In this document: positions 1 to 8,905 of the stretch, piece after piece | Layout: each line of letters opens with the position of its first letter | Position numbering within the stretch: the first letter of the stretch is position 1 | NCBI GenBank assembly: GCA_023433945.1 | Contig: JAEYTP010000142.1 | Location: 71,865-135,864, forward strand | DNA length: 64,000 nucleotides | From: Bacillota bacterium | Lineage (GTDB): Bacteria > Bacillota > Clostridia > Acetivibrionales > DSM-1351 | Reading direction: 5' to 3' | Notes under the pieces: generated by a model | What the model was told of the DNA's origin: nothing | Seen by the model: the letters and a program-made list of their open reading frames with translations, nothing else | The model's database searches: none | Program-made: the position numbers and the translations under genes

Positions 1-187
1 ATTCTGATTCAACTCAAATAAATATAATAAAAAGTGCTATCATTTATAAAATTATAGAGGAATTTTTTGGATTGTGCAGAATGTATTATTAATAGACATT
101 TTATTACTACATAATGCACTACTTTTAGAAAACGCAATACGACAGGATAGCTTTTTAACTTATTTATACAATAATTGAGGTGGTTTC

Positions 188-2083
188 TTGAGTACTTTTA
201 GCATTAACGAGCTAGTAGATATTGATGTTTTACGTAAATTGGTTAACAGTCTTTATGATGCCGCAGGCATTCCTGTCGGCATTCTTGATGACCAGGGCGA
301 TGTCCTAGCAATGGTGGGGTGGAGGAACTTTTGTAAAAATACCCATCTTGCTAATCCAGAATGCAAAAAAAAGTGTGATTCTAGTCTTAATTATATTATC
401 AATAATGTCTGGAAAGGCACAATTAAATATAGTTGCCAAAATGGCTTAAATGAGATAGGCGTACCGGTTATGGTCGATGGCTTTCATGTGGCTACCATAA
501 TAATTGGTCAGTTCTGGTATGAGGATGAATTGATAGATGAGGCTTATTTCAGAAGTCAAGCTGTAGAATGCGGTTTGGATGAAGATAATTATATATCGGA
601 AATACGTTGTCTGCCAAGGTATTCAAGAATAAAGCTTAATAGCATTATAGACTACTATAATAATTTGCTTACTATGCTTATCGAAAACAATATGATAAGG
701 ATGAAATTTGACAAGGTTAAATCCCAGGTGGACAAAAAACAAAAGGGGCTTAGAATGCTAAATCTCCTGTACAGCAATAGCTCAAAGATTGTTGAACTGC
801 AGGATAGACTAGAAAGCGTTCAAAAAATAATATTAGATACTTTGAATGTTGATTATGTATCCATTTATATATATGATGAAGTTTACAAGATGTTAGTGCT
901 ATACTCTACATCGGGATTGAGTGAGGAATTTGCTAGTCTGTTTAAACATGTGTCTCCAGGAGTAGGTATCATGGGCCAGACATATGTTGAAAGGCAAAGA
1001 AATATGTCACTATCAAAGAATATACCTGACCAGGAGCATGCATCGCTGTATATCAATGAAGGCATTAAGTTGGCTGGCTGCTACCCTATTGTATTTGAAA
1101 AAAATTGCTTGGGTGTTATTTTCTTTGGATACAAAAGAATGGCTGCTTTCTCTGAAGAAGACCACTTTTTTATGGATAGTATTTGTAACTTTATAGCTAT
1201 TATACTCAATAACTCAATACTGATGAACCAGCTAAAAAAGGAGCTTGAGGATAGAATTAATCTTCAGCAAAATCTTTCAAAAGTCAATTGTGAGGTAGAA
1301 AATGCAATAGAAGAGGCCAAGAGGGTTAGGAGTGTATTCCGATATAACTTAAGCCATGAGTTGCGAACCCCCATGAATGGAATATTCGGAATGGTTCAAT
1401 TGCTTGAGTTGGAGGATTTGAATGAGGAGCAGAAAAGTACAGTCAATGTTTTGAAGGAATCCACTCAGAAGATGATAGAGCTTATAAATAATATTTCCGA
1501 AATGATAATGATAGAAACAGGACAGATTACAAAACAGGAGCGTACATTCAAAGTAGAGGAAATACTTACTGGTTTGGCAGATGCATTTCACAGCAGATTG
1601 TGTGAAAAGAACAATACTTTTAAATATGTTATTAGCGACAATATGCCAAGGGCATTAGTTGGTGATGTAGAGAAGATATCTATAATTTTAAAGCAGATTG
1701 TTGACAATGCAATAAAGTTTACTGACAAGGGTAATGTTAATGTGTCAGCCGAAGCGGTTTTCCAATCAGATAGTTCTGAGGAACTTGAGTTGTGCTTCAC
1801 AATAACTGATACAGGTATAGGCTTTGATATGTCAAAGGTGTCAGAATTGTTCCAACCCTACACTCAAGCTGATGAATCACATACAAGAAAATATGGCGGC
1901 TTTGGATTGGGGCTTGCAATAAGTCATGATCTAGCACGTGTACTTAGCGGTAAAATCGAAGTTAGCAGCAAGCCAAATCAAGGTAGTACGTTTACTGTAA
2001 GGCTACCCGTAAAAAAAGCAAAAAATGAAATTGAACCTGCATATTCGTTCTATAAAAAAGAGCTAAAGGCTTTTATATTTTAA
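188..2083 (+). CDS. PocR-GAF sensor histidine kinase
   Basis: Cytoplasmic sensor kinase of 631 residues. Residues about 8-165 form a PocR domain with Cys49, Cys59, Cys63 and Cys83, a fold that in other proteins senses small organic ligands. A GAF domain (about 195-345), a short coiled coil, a HisKA helix with the phospho-acceptor in SHELRTPMNG (His390) and an HATPase domain (DNAIKF, DTGIGF, GGFGLGLAIS) follow. There is no membrane segment and no receiver. The start is TTG, just after GAGGTGG at 177-183. It heads the chemosensory-like cluster, so the CheY 33 bp downstream is its probable partner. The ligand is unknown. Confidence 0.9.
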   Translation: MSTFSINELVDIDVLRKLVNSLYDAAGIPVGILDDQGDVLAMVGWRNFCKNTHLANPECKKKCDSSLNYIINNVWKGTIKYSCQNGLNEIGVPVMVDGFHVATIIIGQFWYEDELIDEAYFRSQAVECGLDEDNYISEIRCLPRYSRIKLNSIIDYYNNLLTMLIENNMIRMKFDKVKSQVDKKQKGLRMLNLLYSNSSKIVELQDRLESVQKIILDTLNVDYVSIYIYDEVYKMLVLYSTSGLSEEFASLFKHVSPGVGIMGQTYVERQRNMSLSKNIPDQEHASLYINEGIKLAGCYPIVFEKNCLGVIFFGYKRMAAFSEEDHFFMDSICNFIAIILNNSILMNQLKKELEDRINLQQNLSKVNCEVENAIEEAKRVRSVFRYNLSHELRTPMNGIFGMVQLLELEDLNEEQKSTVNVLKESTQKMIELINNISEMIMIETGQITKQERTFKVEEILTGLADAFHSRLCEKNNTFKYVISDNMPRALVGDVEKISIILKQIVDNAIKFTDKGNVNVSAEAVFQSDSSEELELCFTITDTGIGFDMSKVSELFQPYTQADESHTRKYGGFGLGLAISHDLARVLSGKIEVSSKPNQGSTFTVRLPVKKAKNEIEPAYSFYKKELKAFIF

Positions 2084-2115
2084 TAGCATTTACATGATGG
2101 GAAAGGAAATGTTTA

Positions 2116-2478
2116 TTGTATATGAAACGAGTAATGATTGTTGATGATGCCGGGATAATGCGAGCATCTCTTAAAGTTATGTTAGAGAAGAATGGATATG
2201 AGGTATGTGGTGAAGCGGAAAACGGGATTGTAGCAGTCAGTAAATACAAGGAATTACTACCTGATATTATTACAATGGATATTACCATGCCATTGATGGA
2301 TGGCATAAAAGCGTTAAATGCTATAAAAGCAATAAATAAGGATGTTAAGGTTCTCATGCTCTCTGCTATGGGACAGGATGCACTAGTTGCTGAAGCAGTT
2401 CTAAGCGGGGCTAGGGGTTTTGTTGTGAAACCTTTTAAAGAAGAAGTTTTGATAAATGCATTAAAAAAACTAGAATAA
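2116..2478 (+). CDS. CheY-like response regulator
   Basis: Single receiver domain of 120 residues with no output domain. The acidic pocket Asp10-Asp11, the phospho-acceptor Asp55 (TMDITMP) and Lys105 (VVKPF) are all present, so it should be phosphorylated. I chose the TTG start because GGGAAAGGA (2099-2107) lies 8 nt before it, whereas the ATG at 2122 would be 14 nt away. It sits between the PocR kinase and cheA, and may take phosphate from either. With no flagellar genes in the window its target is unknown. Confidence 0.9.
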   Translation: MYMKRVMIVDDAGIMRASLKVMLEKNGYEVCGEAENGIVAVSKYKELLPDIITMDITMPLMDGIKALNAIKAINKDVKVLMLSAMGQDALVAEAVLSGARGFVVKPFKEEVLINALKKLE

Positions 2479-2515
2479 CATTCTAGCATTTATATAGTTT
2501 GAAAGGATCATAGCT

Positions 2516-4180
2516 ATGGATATAATGCAAAATACTGATCCAACGCAAAATGCTGACCCAATGCTGGATATGTTTATATATGAAACAAATCAGCTGATTG
2601 AACAGTTAGATGAGATATTACTCAATATGGAGAAGAATAACAATTTATGTACCGAAGGCATAAATGAAATATTCAGAATAATGCATACTATCAAGGGCTC
2701 TGCTGCTATGATGATGTTTGAAAATATTGCAGCTGCTGCTCATAGCATGGAGGACTTATTTTATTATATCCGCGAAAAACAGCTAAATACTGCAGATTTC
2801 TCTGGAGTTTGCGATTTAGTTTTAGAGGCATCTGATTTTATTAAAGACGAAATTTCAAAAATTAACGTGGGATTGAATGATAGGGGGTCTGAAAAGACTT
2901 TAACTACAAAACTCAAAGACTATCTTGGACAGCTTACCAATCAATTTGGAGAGTACAAAAAGGAATTTACGGAGGAGCAAAAAGAACGTTTTTACATAAC
3001 ACCCAAGAATTTTCTAAAGGAAGTGAAGGGCTATAAGGCCCAGGTTTTCTTTCAGGAAGATTGTGAAATGGAGAATATAAGAGCATTTTCTCTAGTACAT
3101 AGCATTAATGAATTTTGTTCGGAGTTACACTACTGGCCCTCAAAGCTTATAGAGGATTCAAGTACCTGTAAGACAATTCAAAAATCTGGATTTTCAATGT
3201 ATTTCAAGAGCAGCGAGGCTTATGAGGATATTTACAATCAGTTTGAGCAGGCTATGCTGATAAAAAACTTCCAGCTCAATGTGGTAGAAGACTTTGAAGG
3301 ACTAGTGAATAATTTATCGGCTGAGAAGGCTACTCACAAATCAAGTTCGGTTTTTTCATCAAAGGGCGCTACTAAACCTTTTAGACAAAATATGATAAGT
3401 GTAAATATATCAAAGGTTGACAAACTGTTTGATTTAGTGAGTGAAATAGCGATAACGCAAGATGTGATTGCTAATAACCAGGAGATAAATAACCCTGAAC
3501 AGGATAGCGTATATCAGTCAGTAAAGCATTTGAAAAAATTGACTGACGAACTACAGGACGTTATATTATCAATCAGAGTTATGCCAATGGCAGTGATTTT
3601 CCATAAGGTCAAGAGAATAGTACGAGATATGGGAAAAAAACTAGATAAACAAGTTGAACTTACAATTGAAGGTGAAGACACAGAGATTGATAAAAACATA
3701 ATAGATAAGCTAACTGACCCTATTATACATATTATAAGAAATGCAATGGACCATGGAATTGAAGGTACAAAAGAGAGAATTTCAAAGCAAAAACCCGAAA
3801 CCGGAAAGATTCTCGTATCAGTAAAGAATACGCAGAGAACAATTGTGGTAACGGTTAGCGATGATGGTGCAGGTGTTAATGAGGAAAGAATTTTGGAAAA
3901 AGCCAGAGAGAAGGGTCTTATTGATAAAAGTCAGGATGAAGTAACCGACGAAGAGATATATTCATTGCTGATGCTTCCGGGTCTCACTACTACTGAGAAC
4001 GTTACAGAGTACTCTGGAAGGGGTGTAGGTATGGATGTCGTCAAGCAAAATATTGACATAATTGGTGGTAGCATATCTATAGATAGTGAGAAGGACAAGG
4101 GGACAACCGTTACCATTACGATACCTCTAGCCATTAGTAATAGAGATGATTATCAGATGTCAAAGGGATACCCTACATAA
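2516..4180 (+). CDS. cheA: CheA-type histidine kinase lacking the P5 domain
   Basis: Chemotaxis-type kinase of 554 residues. An HPt (P1) domain carries the phospho-acceptor His57 in IMHTIKGSAAM. A P2-like region lies at about 150-260, the P3 dimerisation helices at about 290-355, and the P4 ATPase at about 370-535 (N box HIIRNAMDHGIE; GRGVGMDVV). The protein stops about 20 residues after P4, so the CheW-like P5 domain that normally binds CheW and receptors is absent; family members usually have 650 or more residues. Only 73 nt separate it from cheB, so no P5 remnant fits. RBS GAAAGGA at 2501-2507. The function is clear; the way it couples to receptors is not. Confidence 0.92.
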   Translation: MDIMQNTDPTQNADPMLDMFIYETNQLIEQLDEILLNMEKNNNLCTEGINEIFRIMHTIKGSAAMMMFENIAAAAHSMEDLFYYIREKQLNTADFSGVCDLVLEASDFIKDEISKINVGLNDRGSEKTLTTKLKDYLGQLTNQFGEYKKEFTEEQKERFYITPKNFLKEVKGYKAQVFFQEDCEMENIRAFSLVHSINEFCSELHYWPSKLIEDSSTCKTIQKSGFSMYFKSSEAYEDIYNQFEQAMLIKNFQLNVVEDFEGLVNNLSAEKATHKSSSVFSSKGATKPFRQNMISVNISKVDKLFDLVSEIAITQDVIANNQEINNPEQDSVYQSVKHLKKLTDELQDVILSIRVMPMAVIFHKVKRIVRDMGKKLDKQVELTIEGEDTEIDKNIIDKLTDPIIHIIRNAMDHGIEGTKERISKQKPETGKILVSVKNTQRTIVVTVSDDGAGVNEERILEKAREKGLIDKSQDEVTDEEIYSLLMLPGLTTTENVTEYSGRGVGMDVVKQNIDIIGGSISIDSEKDKGTTVTITIPLAISNRDDYQMSKGYPT

Positions 4181-4253
4181 TTTATTCCAAAAGTATAAAC
4201 AATACTTTACAAATGATGGTAAAGACATTTATACTGTGAAAGGAGTATAACAT

Positions 4254-5297
4254 ATGTTACAAAGGAAAAAGATTAGATTATTAATTGTGGATGATTCTTC
4301 ATTTTTCAGAGGTGTATTACATAGAGAATTATCAAGGGACAGTTCTATTGAAATTGTTGGTACTGCTATAGATGCTTATGATGCAAGGGATAAGATTATT
4401 AATCTCAAGCCGGATGTATTAACCCTCGATGTAGAAATGCCCAAAATGAATGGGATAGATTTTCTGAAAACTCTAATGCCGCAATATCCTATACCGGTAG
4501 TTGTTGTGAGCGCAGTGAGTGGAAATGTATTTGATGCCTTGGATGCGGGGGCTGTTGATTTCGTTACAAAGCCTGGCTTGAATGCTGGAGAAAACTATGA
4601 TACATTTGTTCAGGAATTAATTGTCAAGATAAAAATTGCTTCCACAGCAAAGGTTTCTCATTACAAAGTTATAACAGACAGAACAGTTTCTACAAAAAAG
4701 AGTAATAGCTTTCATCAAACCAGTGATAGGGTCATTGCTATTGGTGCATCAACAGGTGGTACCGAGGCTATATATAATGTTATTAAAGATTTACCCCGTA
4801 GTTTTCCGGGAATAGTGATTGTTCAACATATGCCACCGGTTTTTACTAAAATGTTTGCTGAAAGGTTGAACAATACCTGTCAGATGAGCGTAAAAGAAGC
4901 CAGTGATGGCGATGTAGTAATGGCAGGTCAGGTACTTATTGCTGCGGGTGATAATCATATGGAGCTTAGAAAAGGTAGTGGCGGGTACTACGTAAAATGC
5001 TATAGTGGGAAAAAGGTAAGTGGACATTGCCCATCAGTGGATGTTCTGTTTGAATCAGTTGCAAAGTATGCCGGAAAACGAGCAGTAGGGATTATTTTGA
5101 CTGGTATGGGCAGCGATGGAGCAAAAGGCTTGTTATCCATGAGACAAGCAGGATGCTTTACAATAGGTCAGGATGAAAAAAGCTGTGTGGTGTATGGCAT
5201 GCCAATGGTTGCAAACAATATTGGAGCAGTAGAACAACAGGCAAAACTGCAGGATATTCCACGGATATTGAATAAGTATTTAGCTTCAAATAAGTAA
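4254..5297 (+). CDS. cheB: CheB protein-glutamate methylesterase
   Basis: 347 residues: an N-terminal receiver (Asp15-like acidic pocket, phospho-acceptor Asp59 in TLDVEMP) and a C-terminal methylesterase. The catalytic triad is visible as Ser166 (GASTGGTEA), His192 (VQHMPP) and Asp288 (GMGSDGAKG), at positions close to those of the Salmonella enzyme. It demethylates or deamidates receptor glutamates when phosphorylated by CheA. No CheR methyltransferase is present in the window, so its substrate cycle must be completed from elsewhere. RBS AAAGGAG lies just before the ATG. Same strand and operon as cheA. Confidence 0.95.
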   Translation: MLQRKKIRLLIVDDSSFFRGVLHRELSRDSSIEIVGTAIDAYDARDKIINLKPDVLTLDVEMPKMNGIDFLKTLMPQYPIPVVVVSAVSGNVFDALDAGAVDFVTKPGLNAGENYDTFVQELIVKIKIASTAKVSHYKVITDRTVSTKKSNSFHQTSDRVIAIGASTGGTEAIYNVIKDLPRSFPGIVIVQHMPPVFTKMFAERLNNTCQMSVKEASDGDVVMAGQVLIAAGDNHMELRKGSGGYYVKCYSGKKVSGHCPSVDVLFESVAKYAGKRAVGIILTGMGSDGAKGLLSMRQAGCFTIGQDEKSCVVYGMPMVANNIGAVEQQAKLQDIPRILNKYLASNK

Positions 5298-5347
5298 AAT
5301 AATGTTTGGCTTTACCAATGATAGTTGTTGGTAGATAGGAGGTTTAT

Positions 5348-5731
5348 ATGAGAGTGCTAATAGCTGAAGACGATTTTGCAGGTAGAAAATTGCTGCAGAA
5401 GTTTTTATCCCAGTTCGGTCAGTGCGATATAGCTGTTGACGGTGTAGAAGCGCTGGATTTGTTTATGGCGTCAATAGTAGACAAACATCCATATGATTTG
5501 ATTTGTCTAGATGTTATGATGCCAAAGCTAGACGGTATTACCTTGTTAAAGATGTTTCGTAATCTTGAGAAGGAAAAGGAATGTAAAGCTTCAAAAATAA
5601 TAATGATTACTGCATTAAATGATAGAGATACCGTAACTCAATCGTACGAGAGTGGATGTCAGGCATTTGCATGGAAACCTATTGACCTGGATAAGTTCAG
5701 ACAAGTACTCGAAAAGTTAAGTTTAATATAG
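5348..5731 (+). CDS. CheY-like single-domain response regulator
   Basis: Second stand-alone receiver of the cluster, 127 residues. Acidic residues at 7-9 (EDD), phospho-acceptor Asp55 (CLDVMMP) and Lys110 (AWKPID) are conserved. RBS TAGGAGG lies at 5335-5341. It is 13 nt upstream of the membrane kinase, so the two probably form a unit. It differs clearly in sequence from the receiver at 2116, so it is not a recent duplicate. Output unknown. Confidence 0.88.
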   Translation: MRVLIAEDDFAGRKLLQKFLSQFGQCDIAVDGVEALDLFMASIVDKHPYDLICLDVMMPKLDGITLLKMFRNLEKEKECKASKIIMITALNDRDTVTQSYESGCQAFAWKPIDLDKFRQVLEKLSLI

Positions 5732-5744
5732 ATTTGGTGATAAT

Positions 5745-6668
5745 ATGAATTCATTACATAAGCTCTTTAAGGTTCAGACAATTATATCGATTATATACTT
5801 TTTAATTATTGCCATATTTGGCGTGTTAAACTTTATAATTGAAGACCGCACTGCAAGAATTGCTGCCACTATTTCTTTTATAGTAATCAGCATTTGCTAT
5901 CTGGTCTATATTTTGAACGAGGTATTAAGGATAAGCTCTGAACTGGCTAATAACAACAAAGAGATGGCAGTAAGCTGTCATGAAATAAACAACATGCTTA
6001 GCGGAGTAATTGGTATGTCTAGCTTGTTGGAAATAACACAACTTGATAAAGAGCAGAAGGAATATGTTGATATTATGAAGGTATATTCTTCAAACTTGAG
6101 GACCCTTCTCAATGATATAATGCTGTTTTCAAGTATGGGATTCAAGAAGATGATACTTGAGAATAAATATATCAGTGTACCTCTTTTAGTTAAGCAAGTG
6201 TGTAGGCCATATTACACAGAATCAGCTCTCAAAAATATTACCTTTAGCGTAAATATATCAGATGAGCTAAACAACTACATGATATGTACTGACAGTGTTA
6301 GGCTAAGCCAAGTGATACATAATTTCCTAAAAAATGCCTTTAAGTTTACATCAAAGGGTGGAGTAACAGTTAATGTAGGTATAAATAAGCAGGAGGATGA
6401 TTTTAGAGTATTTTTTGAAATAATAGATTCAGGTATAGGAATATCAAAACAGAGTACCGCTCAGATATTCCAGTATTTTATGCAGGCAGATACTGCAAGA
6501 GAAAACAGGTATGGCGGCGTGGGCATTGGACTTGCAATAAGTAAAAGTATTATTGAGCTTATGGGAGGCAATATAACTTTAGAAACAGAAGAGGGAAGGG
6601 GTAGTAAATTTACTGTGGTTATTCCGTGTAAATACACACAAATCTCTCAAACTGCCGAACAGAGATGA
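5745..6668 (+). CDS. Membrane histidine kinase without a sensor domain
   Basis: 307 residues. Two closely spaced transmembrane helices (about 10-32 and 38-58) with almost no extracytoplasmic loop are followed directly by a HisKA helix (His79 in SCHEINNMLSG) and an HATPase domain (NAFKFT, DSGIGI, GGVGIGLAIS). Such a layout senses the membrane or a partner protein rather than a soluble ligand. The start ATG has only a weak GGTGA upstream. It follows the receiver at 5348 by 13 nt. Last kinase of the cluster; its signal is unknown. Confidence 0.87.
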   Translation: MNSLHKLFKVQTIISIIYFLIIAIFGVLNFIIEDRTARIAATISFIVISICYLVYILNEVLRISSELANNNKEMAVSCHEINNMLSGVIGMSSLLEITQLDKEQKEYVDIMKVYSSNLRTLLNDIMLFSSMGFKKMILENKYISVPLLVKQVCRPYYTESALKNITFSVNISDELNNYMICTDSVRLSQVIHNFLKNAFKFTSKGGVTVNVGINKQEDDFRVFFEIIDSGIGISKQSTAQIFQYFMQADTARENRYGGVGIGLAISKSIIELMGGNITLETEEGRGSKFTVVIPCKYTQISQTAEQR

Positions 6669-6770
6669 CTTTTATATAAAAGAAAACATGTTATTTGTTG
6701 TGAGCATTTGTGCTTTAAAAATATCGATTTTTGTGCTATTATAGTGTTAATATTTACTTGGAGGTGCTAA

Positions 6771-7229
6771 ATGTCAGATATTCAAATTGTAATTTTCTTA
6801 TTGAATGATGAGTTATGTGCAGTGGAAGCGAGTTGCGTTCACAAAATTGAGAAATACACGGCATTGACACCTGTTCCTGAAATGCCCAGTTATATAGATG
6901 GAGTTTTTGATTTGAGAGGTAGGGTTGTTCCTGTTATTAATCTCAACAGAAGATTTGGTTTGGGCGATACTGAGATAACTAAAAAAACCAAAATTATTGT
7001 TACGAGCAATGATCAAACACTTATGGGATTTGCTGTTAATAACGTAATCGAGATTATTAATATAGACTCCTCTCAGGTTGATAGGACAGAGTCGATAATA
7101 AATATTAACAACAAGCATTACATAAAGGGTGTTGGCAAAAAGGATGGAAAGCTATTCTCCATTATTGATTTAAATGCCGTATTAAACAAAGATGAGTTTT
7201 CCTTAATTACAGATTCTATAACAAAGTAA
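6771..7229 (+). CDS. cheW: CheW-like coupling protein
   Basis: One CheW domain spanning nearly all 152 residues, with the typical VINLNRRFG and IIVTSNDQTLMGF strands. CheW couples receptors to CheA. Here it may also replace in trans the P5 domain missing from the CheA at 2516. RBS GGAGGTG lies at 6760-6766. It is 102 bp from the preceding kinase and is followed by a strong terminator, so it closes the cluster. No C-terminal receiver (not CheV). Confidence 0.9.
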   Translation: MSDIQIVIFLLNDELCAVEASCVHKIEKYTALTPVPEMPSYIDGVFDLRGRVVPVINLNRRFGLGDTEITKKTKIIVTSNDQTLMGFAVNNVIEIINIDSSQVDRTESIININNKHYIKGVGKKDGKLFSIIDLNAVLNKDEFSLITDSITK

Positions 7230-7246
7230 GAATAGTTCAAGGGGAG

Positions 7247-7290
7247 CCCCAAAGTTCAGGATTTATCCTGATTGTGGGGTTCTTTTTTTT
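7247..7290 (+). terminator. Rho-independent terminator after cheW
   Basis: Imperfect hairpin pairing CCCCA...TCAGGA (7247-7261) with TCCTGA...TGGGG (7266-7279), followed by TTC and eight T. It ends the chemosensory cluster. Confidence 0.85.
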
Positions 7291-7375
7291 GTATAATACT
7301 AGATAATATGCAAACTATATTGATATAACTAATCAAATCATTGAGTATGATTTATTGCTATCATATAGGAGAATT

Positions 7376-8080
7376 ATGATTGAGGTATCGGGTGTTACAA
7401 AAAAATATGGAAAGGTGCATGCCCTTGATCATGTTTCGTTTACCGTCAAAAATAGCGGAATAACATGCTTACTGGGGATAAATGGAGTTGGAAAGTCTAC
7501 TATGCTTAAGGCAATTGCTGGTCTACTCCCAATAGATGATGGTATCATCCTCATAGATGGGGATAGAATTAAAAGCTATACCTACAACAACCTTGCCTTT
7601 GTACCCGATAGAAATGCTTTCTATCCTAGAATGTCCATTGAGGATATCTTTTATATGATGAAAACTTTCTATATATACTGGGATGGAGAGAAGGCCAACT
7701 ATATGTTGGAATACTTTAAGCTACATTCAAAATCAAGAGTCTCAGAACTATCCAAAGGCAATCTTGCAAGACTTAAGCTGGTTGTTGGATTTTCACAGGG
7801 AGCGCAATACTTACTAATGGATGAGCCATTTTTAGGAATTGATATATTTAGCAGACAAGATTTTATTCAGGCTTTAAAAAAGGATTTTGCTGAGCCTGGG
7901 CAGACAATACTACTTACTACGCATGAGATAGCTGAGATTGAGGGACTGGCAGATCGTGTAATACTTTTAGACAGGGGATCGGTTATTCAAGAAATTGAAG
8001 TAAATGAGGCTATCAATAATGGAATGTCTATACTGGATATAATGAGGCAGGTATATATAAATGAAGAAAAAGAGCATTAA
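7376..8080 (+). CDS. ABC transporter ATP-binding protein (ABC-2 type)
   Basis: ATPase subunit of an ABC-2 transporter, 234 residues. Walker A is GINGVGKST, Walker B LLMDEP and the H-loop TTHEIAE. The signature motif is degenerate (LSKGN instead of LSGGQ), as often in YtrB-like ATPases. A reading frame extends upstream to a TTG at 7355, but AGGAG at 7367-7371 sits directly before the ATG at 7376, so I start there. The 3' end overlaps the permease gene by 20 bp, which implies translational coupling. Substrate unknown. Confidence 0.9.
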   Translation: MIEVSGVTKKYGKVHALDHVSFTVKNSGITCLLGINGVGKSTMLKAIAGLLPIDDGIILIDGDRIKSYTYNNLAFVPDRNAFYPRMSIEDIFYMMKTFYIYWDGEKANYMLEYFKLHSKSRVSELSKGNLARLKLVVGFSQGAQYLLMDEPFLGIDIFSRQDFIQALKKDFAEPGQTILLTTHEIAEIEGLADRVILLDRGSVIQEIEVNEAINNGMSILDIMRQVYINEEKEH

Positions 8081-8894
8081 GCTATTTTTTTTATTAGCCA
8101 TTGAGTTTAATAGAATTATGGCCGCAATACTGCCCATGGCATTACTATACACTGCAATTCAGCTTATTTCATGCTTTTATAAGGTATATGGATTGAATAA
8201 ATCAATTGAAGAGACTGCAAACACCGAAATGAAGACTATAGAAAGTGTTATAGAAGCTAGAAAGGGCACTTTCGGGATGTCAAATGTCGTTGAGGGTAAT
8301 TCGATATTGAGTATTGGTGTTATTATTTTACTGGCAGCACTTGCTTTTTATTGTCTGTTAATCTGGTACAATGAATGGTTTTCAAGCAATAAAACCATTT
8401 ATACCTTATTACTCTTACCTTACAGCAGATTGAAGCTCTATTTTATTAAGGCAATGTCAATATTAATGTCATACGGAGTTGTTATAGCTGTATTTATTAT
8501 TAATATAATTTTAAATTATTTTATACTAAAAACTTATCTATATAATGGCTTGCTTGTACAGAATGCACTTATCTCCGAACTAAGGGGGAGCAGCATTATA
8601 TCAACCTTAGCACCCACACAGGGGACGGAAATTTTAGCATATGGGTTCGGTATATATGGAATACTTGGTGTGCTATTTGGATTTCCACTTATGGAAAGAG
8701 GGCTTGGATGGAAGGGAGCAGTGCTTGCGGTATTATTGCTAATCATTTTTCCATATGTATTTATTTGGTTAGGTACGACTTATTGGCTTTTTACCTCAGA
8801 AGCTATAATTCTACAATTGCTGTGGGCAGCATTATTTATAGCAATATCGATTCTTTCTGCTAGAGCATTGCTAGAAAGTAAAATTTCTGCTTAA
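8061..8894 (+). CDS. ABC-2 type membrane subunit
   Basis: Integral membrane protein of 277 residues with about six predicted helices, for example near residues 15-38, 88-110, 125-155, 195-215, 217-240 and 250-270, and one extracytoplasmic stretch after helix 1. I recognise no specific family motif. The 20-bp overlap with the upstream ATPase gene indicates that it is the cognate permease. The next gene's ribosome binding site overlaps its stop codon. Confidence 0.8.
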   Translation: MKKKSIKLFFLLAIEFNRIMAAILPMALLYTAIQLISCFYKVYGLNKSIEETANTEMKTIESVIEARKGTFGMSNVVEGNSILSIGVIILLAALAFYCLLIWYNEWFSSNKTIYTLLLLPYSRLKLYFIKAMSILMSYGVVIAVFIINIILNYFILKTYLYNGLLVQNALISELRGSSIISTLAPTQGTEILAYGFGIYGILGVLFGFPLMERGLGWKGAVLAVLLLIIFPYVFIWLGTTYWLFTSEAIILQLLWAALFIAISILSARALLESKISA

Positions 8895-8905
8895 GGAGAG
8901 TTATT

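Noticed and set aside
4181..4253. Frameshifted P5 domain after cheA
   Set aside because: The gap is only 73 nt and contains the cheB ribosome binding site; a P5 domain needs over 350 nt.
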